Positions 9,843 through 17,510 of a DNA stretch of 22,082 bases are shown in pieces (position 1 is the first letter of the stretch; every line of letters begins with the position of its first letter). The notes beneath the pieces were generated by a model that saw only the letters and a program-made list of their open reading frames with translations, was not told the origin of the DNA and did not search any database. Both the position numbers and the translations under genes were made by a program. The stretch is from Apostichopus californicus (Eukaryota > Echinodermata > Holothuroidea > Aspidochirotida > Stichopodidae), in contig JAIPMN010043757.1 in the NCBI GenBank assembly GCA_020650975.1, positions 1-22,082 of the forward strand, in the 5' to 3' direction.

Positions 9843-10548
9843 GTGTTGCTTCATTTCTTTCTTTTGTGTGCGAGTATGTGGGTGTGTATAGTTTACTAAC
9901 AAGTTTCTTCACATGATACTTTGTTTATGTATTCCATTAAACATTCATTAGAATGTACTTTCATATATTCGTATCGGATGATGTTTCGGACTTGCATTTT
10001 AGCTGTATTTTAAGGAATATACGGTGAGGAAATAATCACACAAGATGATCGAAATGGATTTATCTAAATTAAACATGTCATATGTCTCTCTATACTTTTC
10101 TCAATGTACGTCTGATGTTCGATACCGTACATAAAACTTCAAACAATTGTGACCATCAAGCATAAAGTTTGACATGTAGGATGAAAAGCAAATAAGGGCT
10201 GAATCATCAAGCATTAATGGTTATCATATTTAATCTTGAGAAATTTGTCACGCCTGGTGGACAAGGGGAAGCGTTCTTCCTTTTCGTGTAGGAAAACTGA
10301 TATTGATCTGCTCGGTATAGAAACTATTTAATTCTTACAATTTGTCTAACCAAGATTCCTGATTTTTTGAAAGTTGTAAGTCCGCAGAGGCGCTCACTTA
10401 AGAAATCAAAATGAGAGCATATCCGAGGAAGTCTTATATGTGGTAACCCTAAATACCAATACTTACCGAAAAATGTATACCATGTAGCATACCATAAATA
10501 CTTAAAAAAAGGCAGCAAAGTTTCCTATATTTTCTTTACTTTATTCAG
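9843..10548 (+). other. Intron between last Ig exon and TM exon
   Basis: About 700 bp, A/T-rich, ending in TTTTCTTTACTTTATTCAG, a strong acceptor. No other feature is recognised. The frame read through from exon 10 is hydrophobic and stops at about 9916, as expected of a T-rich intron. Confidence 0.6.
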
Positions 10549-10623
10549 TAATGGTATCGTTAGCGAGCATTCTAGCCATCATTCCTGTTATTGGGTATCT
10601 TCTCGATTGGCCTAGTCAACCTG
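10549..10623 (+). CDS. Transmembrane-helix exon
   Basis: A strong pyrimidine tract and CAG precede 10549 and the donor G|GTATGT follows 10623. The exon is 75 bp, phase 1 on both sides, so it joins in frame to any Ig exon upstream. It encodes MVSLASILAIIPVIGYLLDW and then PSQP. The roughly 20-residue hydrophobic run, bounded by an acidic and polar segment, is a typical single-pass membrane helix. With Ig domains N-terminal and NACHT C-terminal, the expected topology is type I. The short stretch after the helix has no basic cluster; the Arg and Lys residues come from the next micro-exon (ARTFK). Confidence 0.85.
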
Positions 10624-10842
10624 GTATGTTTCATAAGGTTAAAAGTTAAAATTTCTCTAATTGTGTTCTATTATATTATGCTTGGTTCAACGCAAATTAA
10701 TATCCCTGTCAATGCATTATTTAAAAATTAGAAAGAACTTCCAGACTGCATTATTTCTAAACTCGTAGACTAAAGGATCAAAGGAATTGTGTTTAGAAAA
10801 CCGACTCAATACTATTGATGATTAAATATATTCCTTTAATAG

Positions 10843-11012
10843 ATACGGAATATGTACATGTATGTGATCGCCTAATGAGTATATCTCGGTACCAATTATG
10901 GTTGTTTATTACGCAATTGGAAACAAAACTAAGTCTTAAATCTTGGGATAATTTAAACTCGGAAAACCTTGAAAATGTTAAAATCATCATAAGCGATATA
11001 GAATTGTATTGA
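10843..11012 (+). CDS. Candidate alternative cytoplasmic-tail exon
   Basis: TATTCCTTTAATAG precedes 10843, and the phase-1 entry (G|AT) matches the donor of the membrane exon 220 bp upstream. The open frame runs about 57 residues to a TGA at 11010. It looks protein-like, not random: amphipathic segments such as YQLWLFITQLETKL and NSENLENVKIIISDIELY. The pattern loosely recalls the first helices of a death-fold (DED-like) module, but it is too short to claim this. If used, it would give a membrane protein with a short tail and no NACHT. It could also be a chance open frame; no family match is recognised. Confidence 0.35.
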
Positions 11013-11253
11013 AGACAGTCGGAGAATCAACATAATCTCATTGCTAGTTATTTCCGACCGTGACCAAATTTTACGAGTATCAGACCGTCCTTGTTCAAAC
11101 ATGTTTCAAATAAATAACGGCATACCTCAAAAATAATAATCAAATTTAAGGAATTATTTTAATGACCAAATTTAAGGAAAAGTCGACGAGATCTTCCAAG
11201 CAATCATACTATGAATAGGATGTTTATTAATGATCTTCTTTTCTTTTTGTTAG

Positions 11254-11285
11254 CTCGGACCTTTAAAGAATCTGGAAGTAATCAG
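11254..11285 (+). CDS. Juxtamembrane micro-exon A (32 bp)
   Basis: TTCTTTTCTTTTTGTTAG, a strong acceptor, precedes 11254, and CAG|GTGATG follows 11285. Entered in phase 1 from the membrane exon it encodes ARTFKESGSNQ and leaves in phase 0. Phase 0 is exactly what the next micro-exon (12670-12697) requires. Basic residues Arg and Lys directly after the helix fit the cytoplasmic side of a type I protein. Support is splice-site quality and phase complementarity only; no homology is used. Confidence 0.55.
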
Positions 11286-11549
11286 GTGATGTATTTCTTT
11301 GGCAGATATATTGAATACAAAATCAACATATTTTGTCAGACTTCAGTCCATCTTATATAAGTTTTTCAACATATGTCGTTTAGTTTATCACAAAAATATA
11401 AGTTAAACGTTAAAGGAGATTATAAACCCTAGCTTTTTTTGCATCCATTCTTACGTTTTGACAGATGGTCTTTCCAGTAAAAGCAATAGTAAAGCATAAA
11501 AATCCCTCCTTTGAGGTGAAAAAACGATTCGAATGTAGTTCATGTGTCG

Positions 11550-11620
11550 CGCCATTTTATTTAAATTGAGCCAGTTCTCGGATGTACCATGACAAAAGCG
11601 AGCCACGTAGCGTATTTCAG
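11550..11620 (+). repeat. Imperfect inverted repeat, left arm
   Basis: This arm contains GCCATTT and, ending 56 bases from the start of that motif, GCGAGCCAC, followed by CGTATTTCA. The reverse complement of 12364-12436 has the same two blocks at the same 56-base spacing, followed by CGTAACTTCA. Between the blocks similarity is weak. The arms bracket the P2X7-domain-like fragment, so they may be remnants of mobile-element ends. Confidence 0.4.
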
Positions 11621-11933
11621 AAAAAAAATAGTTGCCAATCCCTACAATAATTCGAATTGTACTTTCAACAATAGTAATGAATAAAATATCGATCAAAAAA
11701 TATCTTTTGTTTTTATTGCTCTGTAAAACATGCTTAAAATGTGTGTAAAATTTATTATTTTAACAAGTATCAGTGGAAATATAAATTTTGGGATCTTTTC
11801 AACAATTTGATGTTACCGTGTTTAGATTGCTTTCACTGCATACTCAGTCCTAGTGATAGCGTTACTTACATCCATCATTGCACTCCAAAAGTTAAATCAT
11901 TTACTGTCGAGCAAATATCTTGAAAAAAAGAAA

Positions 11934-12150
11934 ATGGAAGCATTTGGATTTGAATCGTACCTTTTCGAACCAGAATTTTCAGAGGAAGAACTGAGACATC
12001 GAGAGGAGTTCTGCAAAGAATCACAGTCCGCGACTGTTGGTGATGTTGGCTCGAATTCCGTTGCTGATACGAGTACCAGTTCCGCAAGCCACTGCAAAGA
12101 ATGGTGTTTGTTGTGTGCGCACTGTTCGCCATTGGAAAGCGAGAAGGAGA
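11934..12150 (+). pseudogene. P2X7-type zinc-domain-like fragment
   Basis: An open frame (ATG at 11934, open to 12305) encodes FESYLFEPEFSEEELRHREE near its start and, after a Ser/Thr-rich spacer, WCLLCAHCSPLESEKE. Many invertebrate proteins annotated P2X7-like carry a YxFEP plus acidic N-terminus followed by a Cys-rich WCxCxxC motif with a downstream CC. The match here is partial: the cysteine spacing is CxxCxxC and the expected CC is absent, with unrelated sequence after SEKE. It has no flanking splice sites that join it to the receptor in frame. A decayed insertion inside the intron is the best reading. Recognition is from memory of the family pattern and is tentative. Confidence 0.35.
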
Positions 12151-12363
12151 TATTGTTCAGCCACTTCAGTGAAAGTTCCCTCTTTTCCGGATATTTTATT
12201 CCATCTGGAATAACGAAATGTCTTTTTCCTTTTCCTGCTCCCTCTCTTCGTTTAACACAACCGAAGGCTTGTCATTCAGGCATTTTAACTGGCAAAATAA
12301 GATAAGCGAGATGCTCGAACATAGTGTAAATAGACTATAACTCGTATGCAAAGCTTTATTGTT

Positions 12364-12436
12364 TTGAAGTTACGAAGTGGCTCGCCTACGTCAATTTTGA
12401 AGCGCCCTCAATTCTCAAAGTAACGAAATGGCCGCG
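12364..12436 (-). repeat. Imperfect inverted repeat, right arm
   Basis: Read on the minus strand, this stretch has GCCATTT, then GCGAGCCAC at the same spacing as in 11550-11620, then CGTAACTTCA. It is richer in CpG than its surroundings. See the left arm for interpretation. Confidence 0.4.
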
Positions 12437-12669
12437 GTTCAAATGGGTACAAAAAAATTTGGGAAAATTCAGGGAAACTTTATTTTGCTTAGTTATTTCA
12501 CAAATGGAATTAAAAAATTATCCCCTTCCGCATGTACACTGATAAAAAAACCAGAGTTTGTTCTCCTTTAAATACTTTAAATACATGTAGTACCAGCCTT
12601 CTATATTTTTAATATTGGTTACCTGCATACCTGTCTATAACAACCTATATTTGAAAATCTTATTTACAG

Positions 12670-12697
12670 AATACAGAAGAGAAACGTTTATCTCCTG
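12670..12697 (+). CDS. Juxtamembrane micro-exon B (28 bp)
   Basis: AATCTTATTTACAG precedes 12670 and the donor CCTG|GTAAAT follows 12697. Entered in phase 0 it encodes NTEEKRLSP and leaves in phase 1, matching both the donor of micro-exon A and the acceptor of the NACHT exon. Together the micro-exons add 60 bases (20 codons), so skipping both keeps frame while skipping one does not. Evidence is splice-site quality and phase logic only. Confidence 0.55.
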
Positions 12698-12992
12698 GTA
12701 AATAAACATCTTTGTTACATTTCCTTTAATCTTTTCATTTCTTTCTGGATTATAACATACTTAACCAGAAGGAAAATCGTTTGCAAAAATAATTTATTAG
12801 TTAATTGAAAAGATGTAATTTGCTTACTGTGTACCGTAAACTTAAATTCGGAAACGTAAATTACGTAATTTTGCAAGTCTATCAACAAGCGTACGTACAA
12901 GACATTTTTGGGAGTTTTTATTTTAAGTTTTACAACAAGGAGTTCTCTCACATCAGTAATAAGCATCACAAATTCGTCATTTTATTCTGTAG

Positions 12993-13708
12993 GTAAGACA
13001 TCACTTATGGAGGCCTATAACCAAAATATCTGCCCGATACCGTTACCTTGGGAAGAATACTTTCTTGCGACTGACGGAGAAAAGAAGATCATCAAACACG
13101 ACCAATTGAACTCAAATACTAACCTCTACACTGAGACGCAAGTACGTATCACATGGCCTGATGGACAAACGGAGCAAATGTCTACATTGTCTTTCTTTCA
13201 GTCAGATAAGAGCAAGACACTCAGACGTGTTTTGTTCGTCGGAGATATTGGATGTGGCAAGACTTCTTTCGTCAAGCAGGTATCATTTTTGTGGTCGCAG
13301 ATGAAAACTGATGACATATTCTTATTTTTCCTTAATCTGCAAAATACAAATCTGAAAGGAAATATGGCAGAAGAAATTTCAAAGCAATTACCGGAAGATT
13401 GCAAAATTGAACACATAGAATTCATTATTAAAAATGAAAGATGTCTTTTGATATTTGATGGCAGTAACGAATTTTCAGATTTAAATTTCAAACTTGGTCG
13501 CAAGGTAAATGGTGAGCAAAGTTATTTAACGTTTCAAAATTTTGTTAAACTTGCTGAAGTCAATAATAATGTAAGAATTTGGTTGACTTCGCGACCCTGT
13601 TTTCCTCCTCAATTCCGTGACTCATTCGCTGTTGTTAACTTTTTATCATTTGAAGAAGATGATTTAAAGTCGTATATAAACAAATATGTGTCTACTACAA
13701 GACGTTAA
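12993..13708 (+). CDS. NACHT NTPase domain, first part
   Basis: TTTTATTCTGTAG precedes 12993, giving phase-1 entry (G|GT, then KTSLMEAYNQN). Numbering from that codon, the part is 238 residues. It shows Walker A GDIGCGKTS at about residues 84-92, Walker B LLIFDGSNEF with Asp at about 156, and sensor-1 WLTSRP at about 198-202. These are diagnostic of NACHT-type STAND NTPases, which bind nucleotide and oligomerise in signalling. The Walker B acidic pair is D-G-S-N-E, with Asn where Asp is common. About 80 residues of unassigned sequence precede Walker A. The frame stops at 13706, right after YINKYVSTT, while another frame continues the domain. The break is a one-base loss (or two-base gain) near 13698. 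Confidence 0.85.
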
Positions 13709-14364
13709 AGCAACAAGTTCAGTTTCCAATTAAAAATTGCCAAGAACTCAGCCCAGAAACAGAGGTAGAGCCACATAGTAATGATGAGGTTAATGTTATA
13801 AGCCGTTCAGTTTGGTCAATTCTTGAAAGAAATGATTTTTTGAAACTTGATGCAGATAATCTTCTTATGGGAATTGTTATTCAACTTCTTGTGTCTAACA
13901 AATACGGCATCATGAACCAGCATACAGTTGGTATCGATCTTACTTCCTTTCCATCAAGCATTAAATTACTCGTAAAGTGTCTCTATATACGCCATGTTAT
14001 GGTCACGAAACATTTCCTAACAGCTACAGTTATTGAAAGTATGGAACAAATGATAGGCAAATTATTTTTAAAAGAGGATACTTTATCCATAGAACAGCTA
14101 GAAGAAGGGAAAAGAGATATCATTTTGTTGTGCCGCATTCTGAAAATTTTCCCTAATTCAGGTAATGGTACAATAGATAAGGACAGCACGAATACTAGTT
14201 ATGGCTTTAGGTGTCGTCACCAGTTCATACAAGAACTTTGTGTTTCTAAATATGTAAGCACAGATAAGCAGAATTTGGGGGATTTTCGCAAATCATCAAA
14301 TAAAAACGATGCAGGTAGGAAAAAAAGAATTCTTATGTTAATTGATAACAACTATAGTACATAA
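13699..14364 (+). CDS. NACHT C-terminal helical and winged-helix part, after frameshift
   Basis: This frame is open from 13639 and is the natural continuation of the NACHT region. It starts at about KTLKQQVQFP, overlaps the first part's stop, and ends at TAA 14362-14364 (about 221 residues). It includes helical segments (SVWSILERNDFL, NLLMGIVIQLL) and FRCRHQFIQELCVSKYV at 14206-14256. That last segment matches the F-x-H-x-x-x-Q-E pattern of the winged-helix or HD2 region in NACHT proteins. It then ends in a basic tail (NDAGRKKRILML). No leucine-rich repeats follow. The lack of any intron-sized gap between the two frames makes splicing an unlikely explanation for the shift. No obvious slippery heptamer is seen, so an indel mutation or sequence error is favoured. 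Confidence 0.75.
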   Translation, partial: KTLKQQVQFPIKNCQELSPETEVEPHSNDEVNVISRSVWSILERNDFLKLDADNLLMGIVIQLLVSNKYGIMNQHTVGIDLTSFPSSIKLLVKCLYIRHVMVTKHFLTATVIESMEQMIGKLFLKEDTLSIEQLEEGKRDIILLCRILKIFPNSGNGTIDKDSTNTSYGFRCRHQFIQELCVSKYVSTDKQNLGDFRKSSNKNDAGRKKRILMLIDNNYST

Positions 14365-15529
14365 AAATAGAAATTATTTGAGATAAGTAAAAACGAAAAG
14401 CCGTTAGAGTTCATTCCTAATCAAAGATAAACATATAAACAAGACAGTATTCAAGGCAGTCATTTTTCTTCGTCGCATGAGTAACCGTCATCAAGTTAGG
14501 CAACATTTAATAGCAGTTTGGTCTTTATTGTATGTTGAATGTTTCCTTTGAGTCAACAAAGCTGTGGCAATGTCAATACCCCAATATGCAAATCAATCAA
14601 AGTCTCATATGAAGGTAAGTATCGAACATAATATTTCGTTCATATTCATGTGAACAGCTTTCCAATACATCATTATTGACTGCTCAGTTTTGTAACGGGC
14701 AATTATAAGTGTGGTCTGCGGTTTCACAGTCTTTAAATTGTAACATGATAATCTTGATGTTCATTAACGTGTGTACATGGCCTGTATATCATCAATGTTA
14801 GTCGGCTGTAATATCTCACGAAACGATCGAGACGGGAAAAAACGATTTATAGTGAAAGCTTAATTGCTTAGAGTCGCTAACGTCTTCTTTTGATTTGCGT
14901 GTATGATTTAATCGGGTAAAGGTGATTAATTAACGTTAAGTCATTGCAATACATCGTAAATTTGTGACTAGATGAGTGTTACTTGCCAAGGAAATAATGC
15001 TCTTTTTCTGGTGAAGCCATTCGAATTTGTTATCCATTGTTGATCTCTTTTGAAGCTGGGTTTGTTTATGACTTTGTATTATCACAAATAATAATGTTAT
15101 ATTATTCCCAATTAGACTTGTTACCATCCTTACTATCAGACCAGTCTACTCGCTTCTTTGATTGAAGAAACAGGTTTCCGAACGTTTACTATGTGTACAT
15201 ACATTTTTTGGGACTAAGGACATGTGTAGAAAGCAGATCAATTAAACCTTCAATTAAACGTTGTGTAATCAAAAATATATGTTCCAAATCCGACCGTCAT
15301 TACGAAACTAATGTTTATATCACACAATAATTTGCTTGAAACTTTCAGTAAAAAAAGGTCCCATTATATAGCATAAAAATTTCGTCTATATTTCCAAAGA
15401 TCACCAACTTCCTCGGTTATTGTGAAAATATACCATCGAGGTATTATTTTATGGATGAACAATTCATGTGATACCTTCCACACCAAGGTTAGAGAGTTTT
15501 TGCTAACAATTGTGCTTACTATGTTTTGT
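14365..15529. other. 3' flank, no gene recognised
   Basis: A/T-rich sequence following the NACHT stop. I did not find a convincing AATAAA close to the stop codon. Short open frames on both strands carry no recognisable domain. Confidence 0.5.
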
Positions 15530-16240
15530 TTCAACTAGCATGCAACATGTTGTGAAGACAGTAGTCTACTTGACACAACTTCAGCAACAGCCTAGACTTA
15601 ATTCCAGGTGGCAGGTAACACATTTAAGAGGATTTATCAATTATCTAAGGGTTGTGTTGAAGATAATTTACACAATGCAATGCAACCATTTGAACTTATA
15701 CCTCAATCACAAGAAAGTAAGCTTACAAGTTTCTGTGCAACAAGTGATCATGCAGTAAATTCATGGTAAATTTTACAAAGAACCACTAAAGGGGAGGAGG
15801 TTGCCAAAAGAAAAAAAAGGCATAATTGTTGCTCTGAAGAAAGTTGCTACATTAATAAATACTCATTACGATGAAGATGACAAGAAGAATGAGAAATGAA
15901 AAATGTGAAAAAAGGAGGACATAGATTCCGTCTTAAAAGAGAATTACTTTAAGACTTCAAAAGTTTTCTTGAAGGAAAAGCTAAATTTCAGGTTAAGAAT
16001 TCTAAAATTACACAGAGAAGAAGTTAGAACTAACTGATAGCACCGAGTAGCAAATTAGAGGGCACTGTTTATTTACATAGCGAAAGAAAAAGAACAAACA
16101 GGAATTCGAACCATCAGAAGAAGAAGTAATCTTTAATACCAATAAGGAATATAGTTCTATATTATTTGTCAGGATTGTAATTCTAATCAGGCAGTTAAAG
16201 ATCTCTCTAAGAAATTCTTTACATGTTTTACTTCAAGCAA
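15530..16240 (+). other. Possible decayed coding sequence, family unknown
   Basis: Several adjacent pieces in different plus-strand frames read like protein but are broken by stops. Examples are GCVEDNLHNAMQPFELIPQS (about 15651-15710), KGIIVALKKVATLINTHYDE (about 15819-15878) and DIDSVLKENYFKTSKVFL (about 15920-15975). The stretch is purine-rich, which by itself favours Lys/Glu-rich open frames, so this may be chance. No family is recognised. Confidence 0.2.
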
Positions 16241-16256
16241 GTCCTGCAGCGGTACG

Positions 16257-16274
16257 AATAATAATAATAATAAT
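16257..16274. repeat. (AAT)6 microsatellite
   Basis: Six perfect AAT units, flanked by GTACG and TATGCA. A simple repeat with no coding role apparent. Confidence 0.95.
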
Positions 16275-17480
16275 TATGCAACATATTAAATGTAGGAATA
16301 GGAGGTAGAAGGGACAATTCCCCCTTTCCACTTTGAAAAGTGAGGTTTAGACCCCTTACCCTTTCATCTATGGAGACTTTGCAGTTTAAAAAAAAAGAGT
16401 ACTGAGCTTTGAATTATAACATGATCATTATTTCGTTTCGCATTCATCGCAATATTTTATCAGAAATATCAACAAACTCGTCAAATTTTGACGTGATCAG
16501 TCGAAATGTCGATGAAACGGTTAAATGACAAAATGGCAAATATTCCAATTGAAAACTAGAATAGAAGATATATAAATTGAGAAGTCGGTGTTTCTAGGTT
16601 TAAACAGCTCCAAATATCAAAATACAGGTTCCACATTTCGACTTAAATGGTCTACCTTCCTGGAAACAATTGAATAAGGAGAACTTGTCGCACTTTCTTG
16701 ATAAGAATTCAAGCATTTCTTACAAAACGTCGAAATTTCGACATCATAGAATGTCACTGAGAACTCTGAGAAAAAATGAACAACATTTTAGTATAATTTT
16801 CGTTAGAAAATTTTGAAATTCGAGATCTGCTAGGAGCACTTGCAATAACCATGGAGTTAGAAGAGATACAATAACAACGTTTTAAACAGTTCAAAACATT
16901 GTGGTTACTAAGGCATTAGGAAAACATAGTCCAAACTTTAGTAATGTTATGATAAAAACTAGGAAATATGTAGTTACAATGGAACGATTTTTGCGAAGAA
17001 GTATCACCATGAACTAAGCAATCATTTGTTATCTACACTGTTTGTTATATTACCCACTCATAGGCTGGTATTTTCCGTGTCGTTACTCATTCTATGATAA
17101 CATGTAAACAGAGACACTGTAACAATATACCCACAGAGTGGTTGTTAAGTAACATATATAATTATTGCGTAATTGCCAAGTTACGTGGGTTGATTGCTGG
17201 ATAAAACTGTACTTCTTCCATGGAAGGACTTACAAAAAGTAACCCTTATAGCATTTTGACATGCACTGAAAATGCGCCCATGTCTTAGCATGTGAAACCC
17301 ATCTTTAAGATAGGTTAACTTTATCATAATATCTGCTAAAAAAAGCCAGTCAATATTTGCCGAGGCTTGTTTACGACGGCTTTTCCGATTTAAATAGAAA
17401 CTACTCAGTAGCGCCTGCTTCAAGTGGCGCCCAGGACACGTACCATAACTGTCGTACCTTATATACGCCACTAGACGCAT
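16275..17480. other. Intergenic, no gene recognised
   Basis: A/T-rich. It includes a perfect 14-bp palindrome, GTCGAAATTTCGAC (16729-16742), and an 11-bp inverted repeat, AGTCGAAATGT at 16499-16509 with ACATTTCGACT at 16633-16643. No coding motif is recognised on either strand. Confidence 0.5.
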
Positions 17481-17482
17481 CT

Positions 17483-17510
17483 TCCCCTACCCCCCCCCCC
17501 TCCCTCCCCC
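17483..17510. repeat. Poly-C / C-rich tract
   Basis: A C/T-only strand with an 11-C run (17490-17500) and further C runs. It makes the surrounding plus-strand open frame Pro/Ser-rich, which should not be read as a gene. Confidence 0.9.

Larger units (their letters stand above)
11286..12669 (+). other. Intron containing a foreign-looking insert
   Basis: About 1.38 kb between the two micro-exons. It holds the P2X7-domain-like fragment (11934-12150) and an imperfect inverted repeat (11550-11620 and 12364-12436), both annotated separately. The rest is A/T-rich sequence without recognised features. Confidence 0.55.
12..14364 (+). other. Ig(n)-TM-NACHT membrane receptor gene, 5' incomplete
   Basis: This is the gene model built from all plus-strand exons. 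Splice phases chain consistently: Ig exons (1 to 1), membrane exon 10549-10623 (1 to 1), micro-exon 11254-11285 (1 to 0), micro-exon 12670-12697 (0 to 1), NACHT exon from 12993 (phase 1). The predicted product has extracellular Ig domains, one membrane helix, a linker of about 20 residues and a cytoplasmic NACHT NTPase of about 455 residues. No signal-peptide exon is seen, so the 5' end lies upstream of base 1. No leucine-rich repeats follow the NACHT region. NACHT proteins are STAND NTPases used in innate immune sensing; a receptor role here is inference. Exon 8889-9189 and the NACHT region each carry a frameshift, so the locus may be partly or wholly pseudogenic. Confidence 0.7.

Noticed and set aside
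9843..9916. Hydrophobic read-through frame after exon 10, like an alternative membrane anchor.
   Set aside because: Similar hydrophobic read-through occurs after exon 3 and simply reflects T-rich intron sequence.
11465..11515. A 51-bp phase-0/phase-0 window (TTTTGACAG before, GAG|GTGAAA after) that would fit between the two micro-exons.
   Set aside because: The encoded 17 residues show nothing distinctive and such short windows arise often by chance. Without RNA support it is not annotated.
12429..12569. A short frame starting MAAVQMGTKKFGK with a good start context.
   Set aside because: It lies in the inverted-repeat arm and A/T-rich intron, has no known motif and ends after about 46 codons.
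17425..17432. TGGCGCCC resembling a retroelement primer-binding site.
   Set aside because: Only eight bases match, with no LTR pair, polypurine tract or polymerase motifs around it.
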